Source: Minicystis rosea
GTDB taxonomy: Bacteria; Myxococcota_A; Polyangia; Polyangiales; Polyangiaceae
Assembly (NCBI GenBank): GCA_001931535.1
Contig: CP016211.1
Coordinates: forward strand, 3,934,501 to 3,998,500
Length of the DNA: 64,000 nucleotides
Reading direction: 5' to 3'
Below, piece after piece: positions 26,995 through 34,690 of the stretch. Position 1 is the stretch's first letter. Each line of letters begins with the position of its first letter. A model generated the notes under the pieces. It did not search any database and was not told where the DNA came from. It saw only the letters and a list, made by a program, of their open reading frames with translations. A program made the position numbers and the translations under genes.

Positions 26995-27873
26995 ATGAGT
27001 GAATCCAGCTCGTACACGCCGCCGAAGGTCTGGGTCTGGAACAAGGGCAATGGAGGGCAATTCGCGAACATCAACCGGCCCGTGGCCGGCCCGACGCACG
27101 ACAAGACGTTGCCGGTGGGCCGACACCCGCTGCAGCTCTACTCGCTCGCGACGCCCAACGGGGTGAAGGTCACCGTGATGCTCGAGGAGCTGCTCGCCCT
27201 CGGGCACGCCGGCGCCGAATACGATGCCTGGCTGATCAACATCGGTCAGGGCGATCAGTTCGGGAGCGGGTTAGTGGACGTGAATCCGAACTCGAAGATC
27301 CCCGCGCTGATGGACCACTCGACCGACCCGCCCACGCGCGTCTTCGAGTCCGGCGCGATCCTGCTCTATCTGGCGGAGAAGTTCGGCGCGTTCTTGCCGG
27401 CCGAGCACCGCACGCGAACGGAGGCCCTCTCGTGGCTCTTCTGGCAGATGGGGAGCGCGCCCTATCTCGGCGGAGGGTTCGGCCACTTCTACGCCTACGC
27501 TCCGACGAAGATCGAATACGCCATCGATCGGTTCGCGATGGAGGTGAAGCGTCAGCTCGACGTGCTCGACCGCCGGCTCGCGGATCACCGCTACCTCGCG
27601 GGGGACGTCTACACCATCGCCGACATCGCGGTCTGGCCCTGGTACGGCGCGCTCGTCCAGGGGCACGTCTACGGCGCCGGCGAGTTCCTCGACGTCCAGA
27701 GCTACACGCACGTGAATCGCTGGACGAAGGAGATCGCGGAGCGCCCTGCGGTGCAGCGCGGTCGCATGGTGAATCGGTCCTTCGGTGACCCCAAGGGGCA
27801 GCTCCGCGAGCGCCACGAAGCGAGCGACTTCGAGACGAAGACCCAAGACAAGCTGGAGCCCCAAGGCTCGTAG
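26995..27873 (+). CDS. yghU: YghU-type glutathione transferase / disulfide reductase
   Basis: This is a 292-residue protein with GAGGAAG before the ATG at 26995. Long stretches match E. coli YghU: PPKVWVWNKGNGGQFANINR, PVGRHPLQLYSL.TPNG.KVT.MLEELLALG, PNSKIPALMDH, RVFESGAILLYLAEKFG, GGGFGHFYAYAPTKIEYAI and ASDFETKTQDK. YghU binds two glutathiones and reduces disulfides. The thioredoxin-like N-domain and helical C-domain are complete. It follows the amidohydrolase by 83 bp on the same strand. Whether it belongs to the RiPP locus (for example thiol handling of Cys-rich intermediates) or is a housekeeping neighbour cannot be decided from sequence. Confidence 0.93.
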   Translation: MSESSSYTPPKVWVWNKGNGGQFANINRPVAGPTHDKTLPVGRHPLQLYSLATPNGVKVTVMLEELLALGHAGAEYDAWLINIGQGDQFGSGLVDVNPNSKIPALMDHSTDPPTRVFESGAILLYLAEKFGAFLPAEHRTRTEALSWLFWQMGSAPYLGGGFGHFYAYAPTKIEYAIDRFAMEVKRQLDVLDRRLADHRYLAGDVYTIADIAVWPWYGALVQGHVYGAGEFLDVQSYTHVNRWTKEIAERPAVQRGRMVNRSFGDPKGQLRERHEASDFETKTQDKLEPQGS

Positions 27874-27953
27874 TCCGTGCTCTCGGCCCGCTCGTGAAGC
27901 GCCGCCGCTCGGCCGCTTCATGGGCACGGTGAGCGCGATCACGAGCGTGGTCG

Positions 27954-28835
27954 TCAGACGCCGCGGCCCACCCGCCGCACCGCTTCGGCGAAGGCCAGCG
28001 CGGGGGGGCTCCGCGGCGCGCCTTTCCTCCAGAGGAGCGCCGCGAAGTGCGATTGCGGCGCGGGCGCCAGCGCCACCACCGCGAGCCGCTCCGACTCCAG
28101 GAAACGCGGCTCCGGCAGCACGGTGAGGCCGACGCCCGCGCGCACCATCGCCAGCACGGTCGCCACCGCGTCGGCCTCGAACACCACCCGCGGCGAGAAG
28201 CGGGCGCTGCCGAAGAACGCGTCCACCATCGCGCGCACGCGCATCCCGGGGGCGAGCAGCGAGAACGGCTCGTCGGCGAGATCGGCGAGGCCGACGCGCG
28301 GCCTCGCGGCGAGCGCGTGCCCGCGCGGCACCACGAGCGCGAGGCGGCCCTCGAAGATGGGCTCGGCCTCGACCTCCGGCGCGCGGCTCGGCGCGAAGCC
28401 CACGCCGACGTCGAGCTTACCCTCGACGAGGCGGCGCTCGACCCGCCGCGTGGTGCCCTCGCTCGCGGAGATCTTGATACCCGGGTGGTTCTGCAGCACG
28501 GCCGCGGCCGCGGGCACCACGAGGCCCGCGGCCAGGCTGGGGATGTGGCCGATGCGGAGCGCGCCGAGCTCGAGCCCCGCGAGCGCTCGGAGCGCGCGCT
28601 CGCCCGCGTGCACGTCCTCGAGGGCGCGCGTGGCGTGCGTGCGGAACACCTCGCCGGCCTGGCTGAGGCGCACCCCGTGCGACGTGCGCTCGAAGAGCGG
28701 CGCGCCGAGCTCCTCCTCGAGCTGCTTGATCTGCTGCGAGACGGTGGGCTGCGAGGCGTGGAGGCGACGCGACGCGCGGCCGAAGTGCAGCGTGTCCGCG
28801 ACGGCGAGGAAGTACCGGAGGTGCCGCAGCTCCAT
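27954..28835 (-). CDS. LysR-type transcriptional regulator
   Basis: This is a 293-residue protein with the canonical start MELRHLRYFLAVADTLHFGR, a winged HTH (ASRRLHASQPTVSQQIKQLE, ELGAPLFERTSHGVRLSQAG) and a C-terminal periplasmic-binding-like effector domain (about 90-290). The gene is divergent from the acetolactate-synthase-like/aldehyde dehydrogenase pair, the usual arrangement for a LysR regulator that controls its neighbour. The ATG at 28835 is set by homology. Confidence 0.93.
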   Translation of the reverse strand: MELRHLRYFLAVADTLHFGRASRRLHASQPTVSQQIKQLEEELGAPLFERTSHGVRLSQAGEVFRTHATRALEDVHAGERALRALAGLELGALRIGHIPSLAAGLVVPAAAAVLQNHPGIKISASEGTTRRVERRLVEGKLDVGVGFAPSRAPEVEAEPIFEGRLALVVPRGHALAARPRVGLADLADEPFSLLAPGMRVRAMVDAFFGSARFSPRVVFEADAVATVLAMVRAGVGLTVLPEPRFLESERLAVVALAPAPQSHFAALLWRKGAPRSPPALAFAEAVRRVGRGV

Positions 28836-28872
28836 CGCGACTCGCGGCGATAGTTAACACGAATCGGCGGCA

Positions 28873-28886
28873 TTCGATCAAACGAA
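28873..28886. promoter_or_regulatory. Candidate LysR box (T-N11-A dyad)
   Basis: TTCGATCAAACGAA is an inverted repeat (TTCG/CGAA) containing T-N11-A (28873 to 28885), inside the 86-bp gap between the LysR gene and the divergent operon. It is the best-placed site for autoregulation and control of the operon. Confidence 0.4.
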
Positions 28887-28921
28887 CGCCGGGCGGCTCG
28901 GGGGTGCGCAGACTGCGCCGC

Positions 28922-30562
28922 GTGAAGGCATCGGATCTGTTCGTGAAGGCCCTCGCCGCCGAGGGCGTGAAGTACATCTTTGGCCTACCTGGAGAGGAGA
29001 ACCTCGACATCCTGGAGTCGCTGCGAACCTCGGGGATACAGCTCGTCGTCACGCGGCACGAGCAAGCCGCCGGCTTCATGGCGGCCACGTGGGGGCGCCT
29101 CACCGGGCAAGCGGGCGTGTGCCTGTCGACGCTCGGCCCGGGCGCGACCAACCTCGTCACCGCCGCCGCGTACGCGCAGCTCGGCGCCATGCCCATGCTG
29201 ATGATCACCGGGCAGAAGCCGATCCGGACGAGCAAGCAGGGGCACTTCCAGATCGTCGACGTGGTCGACATGATGCGGCCGCTGACGAAGTACACGCGCA
29301 CCATCGTCTCGGCCGACGCCATCCCGGCGCGCGTGCGCGAGTCGTTCCGCATCGCGCAGGAGGAGCGGCCCGGCGCCGTGCACCTGGAGCTGCCGGAGGA
29401 CGTGGCGCGGGACGAGAGCGAGGCCATGCCCATCGCGCCGAGCCCGGCGCGCCGCCCCATCGCCGACGAGAAGGCCGTGGCCCGCGCCATCGACGCCATC
29501 CAATCGGCGCGCCGCCCGCTGCTCATGATCGGCGCGGGCGCGAACCGCAAGCGCACCGCCGAGATGTTGCGCGCGCTCGTGGATCGCGCGGGCATCCCCT
29601 TCTCGAGCACCCAGATGGGCAAGGGCGTGGTCGACGAGAGCCACCCGCTCTGGCTCGGCTGCGCGGCGCTCTCCGAGGGCGACCTCGTGCACCGCGCCAT
29701 CGCCGAGAGCGACTGCATCATCAACGTGGGTCACGACGTGACCGAGAAGCCGCCCTTCGTGATGCGATCGGCGGAGCGCACGGTGATCCACCTCGACTTC
29801 TCGTCGGCCGCGATCGCGCCGGTGTACTTCCCGCAGATCGAGGTGACCGGCGACATCGCCAACGCCGTGTGGCGCATCGCCGAGGGCCTCACGCCGCAGC
29901 CGCACTGGGACTTCACGTTGTTCGATCGGGTGCGCGAGGCGCTCGCGGCACACCTCGAGAAAGGGACCGGTGACGATCGCTTCCCCATCCACCCGCCGCG
30001 GCTCGTCGCCGAGGTGCGCCGGGCGATGCCGGACGACGGCATCGTCTGCCTCGACAACGGCATGTACAAGCTGTGGTTCGCCCGTTACTACCGGGCCCGC
30101 CGCCCGAACACGCTGCTCCTCGACAACGCGCTGGCCACCATGGGCGCCGGGCTGCCCTCGGCGATCGCGGCGAAGATCGTCCACCCGCGGCGCAAGGTGA
30201 TCGCCGTGTGCGGCGACGGCGGCTTCCTCATGAACTCGCAGGAGCTGGAGACGGCCGTGCGCCTCGGGCTCGACCTGACCGTGCTGGTCGTACGCGACGG
30301 CGGCTACGGGATGATCCGCTGGAAGCAGGGGGAGATGAACCTCCCGAGCTTCGGCATGGATCTCGGCAACCCCGACTTCGTACGCTACGCCGAGGCGTAC
30401 GGCGCCCACGGCCACCGCCCCGAGAGCGCCGCCGAGCTCGGCCCGACGCTCGCGCGCTGCTTGGAGGCCCGCGGCGTGCACCTCATCGATCTCCCCATCG
30501 ACTATTCGGAAAACGCGCGCATCCTCGGCGAGGAAATCGCCGATCTCGGCGCCAGCATCTAG
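28922..30562 (+). CDS. Acetolactate synthase large-subunit-like TPP enzyme
   Basis: This is a 546-residue protein. The GTG at 28922 (MKASDLFVKAL) matches the usual family start better than the GTG at 28904. Three TPP-enzyme domains are visible: the N-terminal pyrimidine-binding domain with FGLPGEENLDI and catalytic Glu in VTRHEQAAGFMA, a central domain, and the C-terminal diphosphate-binding domain with CGDGGFLMNSQELETAV and VLVVRDGGYGMIRWKQ. The family condenses pyruvate or 2-oxoacids through a thiamine intermediate. No regulatory small subunit is present. Pairing with an aldehyde dehydrogenase 11 bp downstream and a divergent LysR gene suggests a catabolic rather than valine-biosynthetic role. 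The true substrate is not known. Confidence 0.88.
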   Translation: MKASDLFVKALAAEGVKYIFGLPGEENLDILESLRTSGIQLVVTRHEQAAGFMAATWGRLTGQAGVCLSTLGPGATNLVTAAAYAQLGAMPMLMITGQKPIRTSKQGHFQIVDVVDMMRPLTKYTRTIVSADAIPARVRESFRIAQEERPGAVHLELPEDVARDESEAMPIAPSPARRPIADEKAVARAIDAIQSARRPLLMIGAGANRKRTAEMLRALVDRAGIPFSSTQMGKGVVDESHPLWLGCAALSEGDLVHRAIAESDCIINVGHDVTEKPPFVMRSAERTVIHLDFSSAAIAPVYFPQIEVTGDIANAVWRIAEGLTPQPHWDFTLFDRVREALAAHLEKGTGDDRFPIHPPRLVAEVRRAMPDDGIVCLDNGMYKLWFARYYRARRPNTLLLDNALATMGAGLPSAIAAKIVHPRRKVIAVCGDGGFLMNSQELETAVRLGLDLTVLVVRDGGYGMIRWKQGEMNLPSFGMDLGNPDFVRYAEAYGAHGHRPESAAELGPTLARCLEARGVHLIDLPIDYSENARILGEEIADLGASI

Positions 30563-30573
30563 CGAGTGGAACC

Positions 30574-32007
30574 ATGCTGAAGGACCGCTACCCGTACTAC
30601 CTGGCGAACCACCCGGCACAGCCGAACGCGGACCTCGCCGTCACGGACAAGTACACCGGCGCGATCGCGACCCGCGTCGCCCTCGCCGACGCCGCCGCCG
30701 TCGAGCAAGCCATCGCCGCCGCGGCGCGCGCGGCCCGGCCGATGCGCGAGCTGCCGCCCTTCGCGCGGCAAGAGGTGCTGGAGCACTGCGTGCGTCGCTT
30801 TCGCGAGCGCTCGGAGGAGCTCGCCGAGGCGCTCTGCATCGAGGCCGGCAAGCCCATCCGCGACGCGCGCGGTGAGGTGACGCGGCTCATCGACACCTTC
30901 AAGGTCGCCGCCGAGGAGGCCGTGCGCATCGACGGCGAGGTGTTGAACCTCGAGATCTCGAAGCGCGCGACCGGCTACCGCGGCTTCACCAAGCGCGTGC
31001 CGGTGGGCCCGGTGTCGCTGATCACGCCCTTCAACTTCCCGCTCAACCTCGTCGCGCACAAGGTGGCGCCGGCCATCGCCGCCGGCTGCCCGTTCGTGCT
31101 CAAGCCCTCGGATCGCACGCCCGTCGGCGCGCTCGTCATCGGCGAGGTGCTCGCCGAGACGGCGCTGCCCGAGGGCGCGTTCTCGGTGATCCCGTGCCGC
31201 ATCGAGGACGTCGCGCCCTTCATCGAGGACGCGCGCTTCAAGCTGCTCTCCTTCACCGGATCGGGCAAAGTCGGCTGGGATCTCAAGGCCCGCGCCGGGC
31301 AGAAGAAGGTCGTGCTCGAGCTGGGCGGCAACGCGGCCTGCATCGTCGACGCGGACCAGCGTGATCGGCTCGACGCCGTCGTGGATCGGCTGGTCTTCGG
31401 CGCCTTCTACCAGTCCGGCCAGAGCTGCATCTCGGTGCAGCGCATCCTCGCGCACGAGTCGATCTACGAGGCGCTCCGCGAGCGCTTCGTCGCCAAGGTG
31501 AAGGCGCTCGTGGCCGGCCCGCCGCGGGACGAGTCCACCTTCCTCGGCCCGATGATCGACGAGGCCGCAGCGGCGCGGCTTCAGGGCTGGATCGACAGCG
31601 CGCGGGCGCGCGGCGCCAAGGTGCTCTGCGGCGGCGGCCGCGCGGGCGCGATGCTGGAGGCCACGGTCGTCGAGGACGTGCCGGCCGACGAGCCGCTGAG
31701 CAGCGAAGAGGCCTTCGGTCCCGTGGCCGTCCTCGAGCGCTTCCGCGATTTCGACGAAGCGCTGCGCATCGCGAACGACAGCCGCTACGGCCTCCAGGCC
31801 GGCGTCTTCACGAACGATCTCGCGCGCGCCATGCGCGCCTGGGACGAGCTCGACGTGGGCGGCGTGGTGGTCGGCGACGTGCCGAGCTTCCGCGTCGACA
31901 ACATGCCTTACGGCGGCGTGAAGGGCTCCGGCGTCGGCCGCGAAGGCGTGCGCTACGCGATCGAGGACATGACGGAGACGCGGCTCCTCGTGCTGCGGCA
32001 AGGCTGA
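30574..32007 (+). CDS. NAD(P)-dependent aldehyde dehydrogenase
   Basis: This is a 477-residue protein from the ATG at 30574, 11 bp after the TPP-enzyme stop. Typical ALDH features are the TPFNFPLNLVAHKVAPA cofactor region, FTGSGKVG (227-234), general base Glu249 in LELGGNAA and nucleophile Cys285 in SGQSCISVQR. Near full-length homology to non-specific ALDHs prevents a substrate assignment. It is likely to oxidize an aldehyde made or used by the TPP enzyme of the same operon. Confidence 0.92.
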   Translation: MLKDRYPYYLANHPAQPNADLAVTDKYTGAIATRVALADAAAVEQAIAAAARAARPMRELPPFARQEVLEHCVRRFRERSEELAEALCIEAGKPIRDARGEVTRLIDTFKVAAEEAVRIDGEVLNLEISKRATGYRGFTKRVPVGPVSLITPFNFPLNLVAHKVAPAIAAGCPFVLKPSDRTPVGALVIGEVLAETALPEGAFSVIPCRIEDVAPFIEDARFKLLSFTGSGKVGWDLKARAGQKKVVLELGGNAACIVDADQRDRLDAVVDRLVFGAFYQSGQSCISVQRILAHESIYEALRERFVAKVKALVAGPPRDESTFLGPMIDEAAAARLQGWIDSARARGAKVLCGGGRAGAMLEATVVEDVPADEPLSSEEAFGPVAVLERFRDFDEALRIANDSRYGLQAGVFTNDLARAMRAWDELDVGGVVVGDVPSFRVDNMPYGGVKGSGVGREGVRYAIEDMTETRLLVLRQG

Positions 32008-32130
32008 TTCACATGGCGGGGACGCTTCGGACCTGACGTCTCTCGATGCGACGCACGTCAGGCCGAGGCGGCGACACGTGCTCGCCGGCGAGGGGTGCGC
32101 GGCCGGACCGTGTCGTACGCTGGTCGGCCC

Positions 32131-32865
32131 TCATGCCCGCGCGAGGATCCGCCGGAGCGCGAGAACGCCGACGCCGAGCAGCGCCGCCGCGTAGACCAGC
32201 CGGCGCGCCGTGTCGGCCCTCGACTGGGCGACCATCCCCGCCACGGCCCACGCGGGAGGCGCGGTGCGCGGCGGGGCCGACATCGCGTGCGGCGGAGCTC
32301 CCGCGGGCGCCGCACGCTCGCGCGTCGCGAAGAGCTCGATCATCGCGCGCGTGAACGCGGCCAGATCCTGCGGACCGCGGCTCGACACCCAGTTCCCGTC
32401 ACGAACGACGTCTTCGTCGCGCCAGATGGCGCCGGCATGGACCAGGTCGTCTCGGATACCGGGCCACGAGGTGACTTGCCGCCCTTTCATGCGCCCCGCC
32501 GACGCGAGCACCCAGGGCCCGTGACAGAGCGTGGCGACGGGCTTGCCGGCCTCGTCGATGGCCTCGACGAACGCGCGCGCCGAGCGGCTCTGCCGAAGGA
32601 AGTCGGGGTTGATGAAGCCGCCCGGCAGGAGCAGCGCGTCGTACTCGGCGGGATCCGCGCTCTCCACCCTTCGATCGACGCGCACCATCCGGCCGGGCCA
32701 GTACAGGTTCAGGCCGCGGATCTTGCCCTGGCGAAGCGAGATCACGTCGACGGAGGCCCCCTCCGCGCGAAGCGCCTTCATGGGGATCGTGAGCTCGACC
32801 TGCTCGAATCCGTCGGTCGCGAGCACCGCGACGCGCAACCCTTTGAGCCTCTTTCGAAACAACAT
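32131..32865 (-). CDS. DJ-1/PfpI family protein with C-terminal membrane anchor
   Basis: This is a 244-residue protein. The ATG at 32865 follows ACGAGG. The DJ-1/PfpI domain (about 8-180) contains GLRVAVLATDGFEQVEL, YDALLLPGGFINPDFLR and the nucleophile elbow ATLCHGPWVLAS, so the catalytic Cys is present. The family includes glyoxalases/deglycases and stress chaperones. After the domain comes a Pro/Ala linker and a hydrophobic helix near the C-terminus (LVYAAALLGVGVLAL), unusual for this family, which suggests tethering to the inner membrane. Confidence 0.85.
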   Translation of the reverse strand: MLFRKRLKGLRVAVLATDGFEQVELTIPMKALRAEGASVDVISLRQGKIRGLNLYWPGRMVRVDRRVESADPAEYDALLLPGGFINPDFLRQSRSARAFVEAIDEAGKPVATLCHGPWVLASAGRMKGRQVTSWPGIRDDLVHAGAIWRDEDVVRDGNWVSSRGPQDLAAFTRAMIELFATRERAAPAGAPPHAMSAPPRTAPPAWAVAGMVAQSRADTARRLVYAAALLGVGVLALRRILARA

Positions 32866-33124
32866 ATCGACCTCGTGACGCGCGAGCGCGTGCCTCGGCT
32901 CGTTGCAAGGCGTGTGCGGCACCTCCGTGGCGGCCTGGACGATGAGGCTCGACGGCCTGCGCCCCTCTCGATCGGTTGGACGCGCATGTCCCCGATGGGC
33001 ACACCGTGACGTGTCGGAGCGCCGGAGGATCACGGGCGTCCGGTGTGGCTCAGCGACGGTTCGCGGCGCCTCGCCCGAACGCCGCGCCCGTGACGAGCGT
33101 GCTGCGCCGCCCGCGCCTTCCCGA

Positions 33125-33865
33125 TCAGCCGGCCTCCGCTGGGCCTTGCACGAACCACGTCACTGCCTCGCGAGCGATGGCCGGGGGCACGGTGTGGGGC
33201 CCGTCGAACTCGCGGTAGCGGACGTCGTAGCCGGCGAGCTTCAACTCGGGCACGAGCCTGCGGCTGCAGCTCGCGACAGGGAGCACCTCGTCGCGCGTGC
33301 CATGGGCGATGAAGAGCCGCGGCCGCCCGCGCCGGTCCGCCCGCGCGGCGGCGAAGCAGGGCGAGAACGCGATGACGTGGGTGAACAGGTCGCCGTTGAT
33401 GAGCCCGAGCGACAACGCGTAGGACGCCCCGTCGGAGAAGCCGCCGATCGCGATCCGCATAGGCTCCACGGCGTACCGCGCGAGCGCATGCCCGAGCGCG
33501 CTGTCGATGGCTTCGACGTCGGGCCCGTACGCGCTCATGATCACGTCCCAGGTCGGTTCTCGGGCCTTGGTTGCGAGCAAGAGCAGACCGGCGTCGTCGG
33601 CGAGGCTCCGCAGCAAGCTCAGGCCGTGCTCGGCGGTGCCACCTGCGCCGTGCAGCATCAGCGCGAGGGGAGCAGGCCGATCAGGACGGTAGCCGCGCGG
33701 GACGTAGACGAGCTCGCCACGGCCGGCGCCGGGCTCGAGCAGCTGCTCGCCGTAAGAGGGCATCTCCGTCGCGGGACCACGAGGCCGCGCCTCGATGCGC
33801 CCCTGGGCGTGAGGCCCCTGCGGGCGGCGCGGGAAGCTCGTCCAGGATCGAGGTGACCGGCGCAT
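33125..33865 (-). CDS. Alpha/beta-hydrolase (phospholipase/carboxylesterase type)
   Basis: This is a 246-residue protein from the ATG at 33865, preceded by GGGGGAG. The frame stays open to a GTG at 33988, which would add an SRRQVLGLGA segment resembling a weak Tat signal. The fold is alpha/beta hydrolase: oxyanion HGAGGTAEHG, nucleophile elbow GGFSDGASYAL (Ser in GxSxG), acid in AHGTRDEVLP and catalytic His in DGPHTVPP. The size matches bacterial carboxylesterase/phospholipase families. The substrate is unknown. Confidence 0.82.
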   Translation of the reverse strand: MRRSPRSWTSFPRRPQGPHAQGRIEARPRGPATEMPSYGEQLLEPGAGRGELVYVPRGYRPDRPAPLALMLHGAGGTAEHGLSLLRSLADDAGLLLLATKAREPTWDVIMSAYGPDVEAIDSALGHALARYAVEPMRIAIGGFSDGASYALSLGLINGDLFTHVIAFSPCFAAARADRRGRPRLFIAHGTRDEVLPVASCSRRLVPELKLAGYDVRYREFDGPHTVPPAIAREAVTWFVQGPAEAG

Positions 33866-34140
33866 CGCTCCAGTCTCCCCCGCGGCGATGTCCACGGCAC
33901 GCCGCGGAGAGGTCGCGGTCCGAGCGCCGAGGCCGAGCACCTGCCGGCGCGAAGCGATGCATGGGGCTCGAGATGACCTCGTGATCACCAGCAGAAAGAA
34001 GGAACACGCGATGACCGAAGCACGACCTCACAGCATGGCGAGGTCCCTCGCCCGCGGCCCCGGCGACCGCCTCGGAAGATCGGGCTGGGCGAGACGAGGC
34101 CAGGAGCCGCAGGCGCACGGCACGAGCCTCGCCGTGCGAC

Positions 34141-34482
34141 TCAATCCATCTGAAGCACGAGGGGCCAGCCGCACGCGGAGTGGGCCGCGGGGAGCGCGCC
34201 CTGCGCGTCACAGGTGAACGGGTTCACCGCGAACTCCTTGGAGACGATGCCCTCGTTGCGACACGTGCACGCGTAGTTCCCGCCCTGGAACGAGCAGGTC
34301 AGCGAGTAGTGCGAGCTGTCGCTGTCGCAGCTGAAGCCGATGTCGCAGACGACGCTGGGATCGGTGGCAACCGGCGTGATCGCGACGCAGCCCTCGTAGG
34401 AGCTGGTCGTGTCCGCCGTGAGGCAGCCGGGGACGAGGAGACCGATCGAAGCGAACAGAACCAGCGCCGAGCTCTTGAGCAT
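34141..34482 (-). CDS. Small Cys-rich lipoprotein
   Basis: This is a 113-residue protein. The ATG at 34482 follows CGGAGTAGG. The signal sequence LKSSALVLFASIGLL ends in lipobox VPGC. The mature part of about 90 residues has eight Cys (CVAITP, VVCDIGFSCDSD, LTCSFQGGNYACTC, FTCDAQG, SACGW) that could form disulfides. I do not recognize the family. It is probably an outer-membrane or surface lipoprotein. Confidence 0.75.
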   Translation of the reverse strand: MLKSSALVLFASIGLLVPGCLTADTTSSYEGCVAITPVATDPSVVCDIGFSCDSDSSHYSLTCSFQGGNYACTCRNEGIVSKEFAVNPFTCDAQGALPAAHSACGWPLVLQMD

Positions 34483-34566
34483 CACCTACTCCGAGGAAAA
34501 CCGCGCGCAGCCTAGAGACCCGACCCGTCAGCGTCAAACGCGGCGTCGGGTTGCGCAGCGCGGATT

Positions 34567-34616
34567 CTCGAGATGTGACCAGCGAGACCGTGGGGCACTC
34601 TGACAGCGGTCACATC
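34567..34616. repeat. Inverted repeat related to a transposon end
   Basis: GATGTGACC (34572-34580) and GGTCACATC (34608-34616) are exact inverted repeats of 9 bp around 27 bp. The left part with its flank, CTCGAGATGTGACC, recurs exactly at 46114-46127 beside a transposase remnant. It may be a very short non-autonomous derivative. No gene lies in the surrounding 34483-34690 gap. Confidence 0.4.
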
Positions 34617-34690
34617 GTCGATCGGGCACCGTGGCCGTGCGACGAAACGCGCGCCGATCAGGTTCGAGAGCGCGCGCGGCCCCGGCGTGA

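Noticed and set aside
33866..33988. Tat-like N-terminus for the esterase from GTG 33988
   Set aside because: The SRR motif is not followed by a convincing hydrophobic segment and there is no ribosome site; the ATG at 33865 has GGGGGAG.
34011..34217. 68-codon frame MTEARPHSMARS with a good AAGGAA ribosome site
   Set aside because: The rest is low-complexity Arg/Gly/Ala sequence and overlaps the end of the lipoprotein gene on the other strand; possibly a gene remnant but not supportable.
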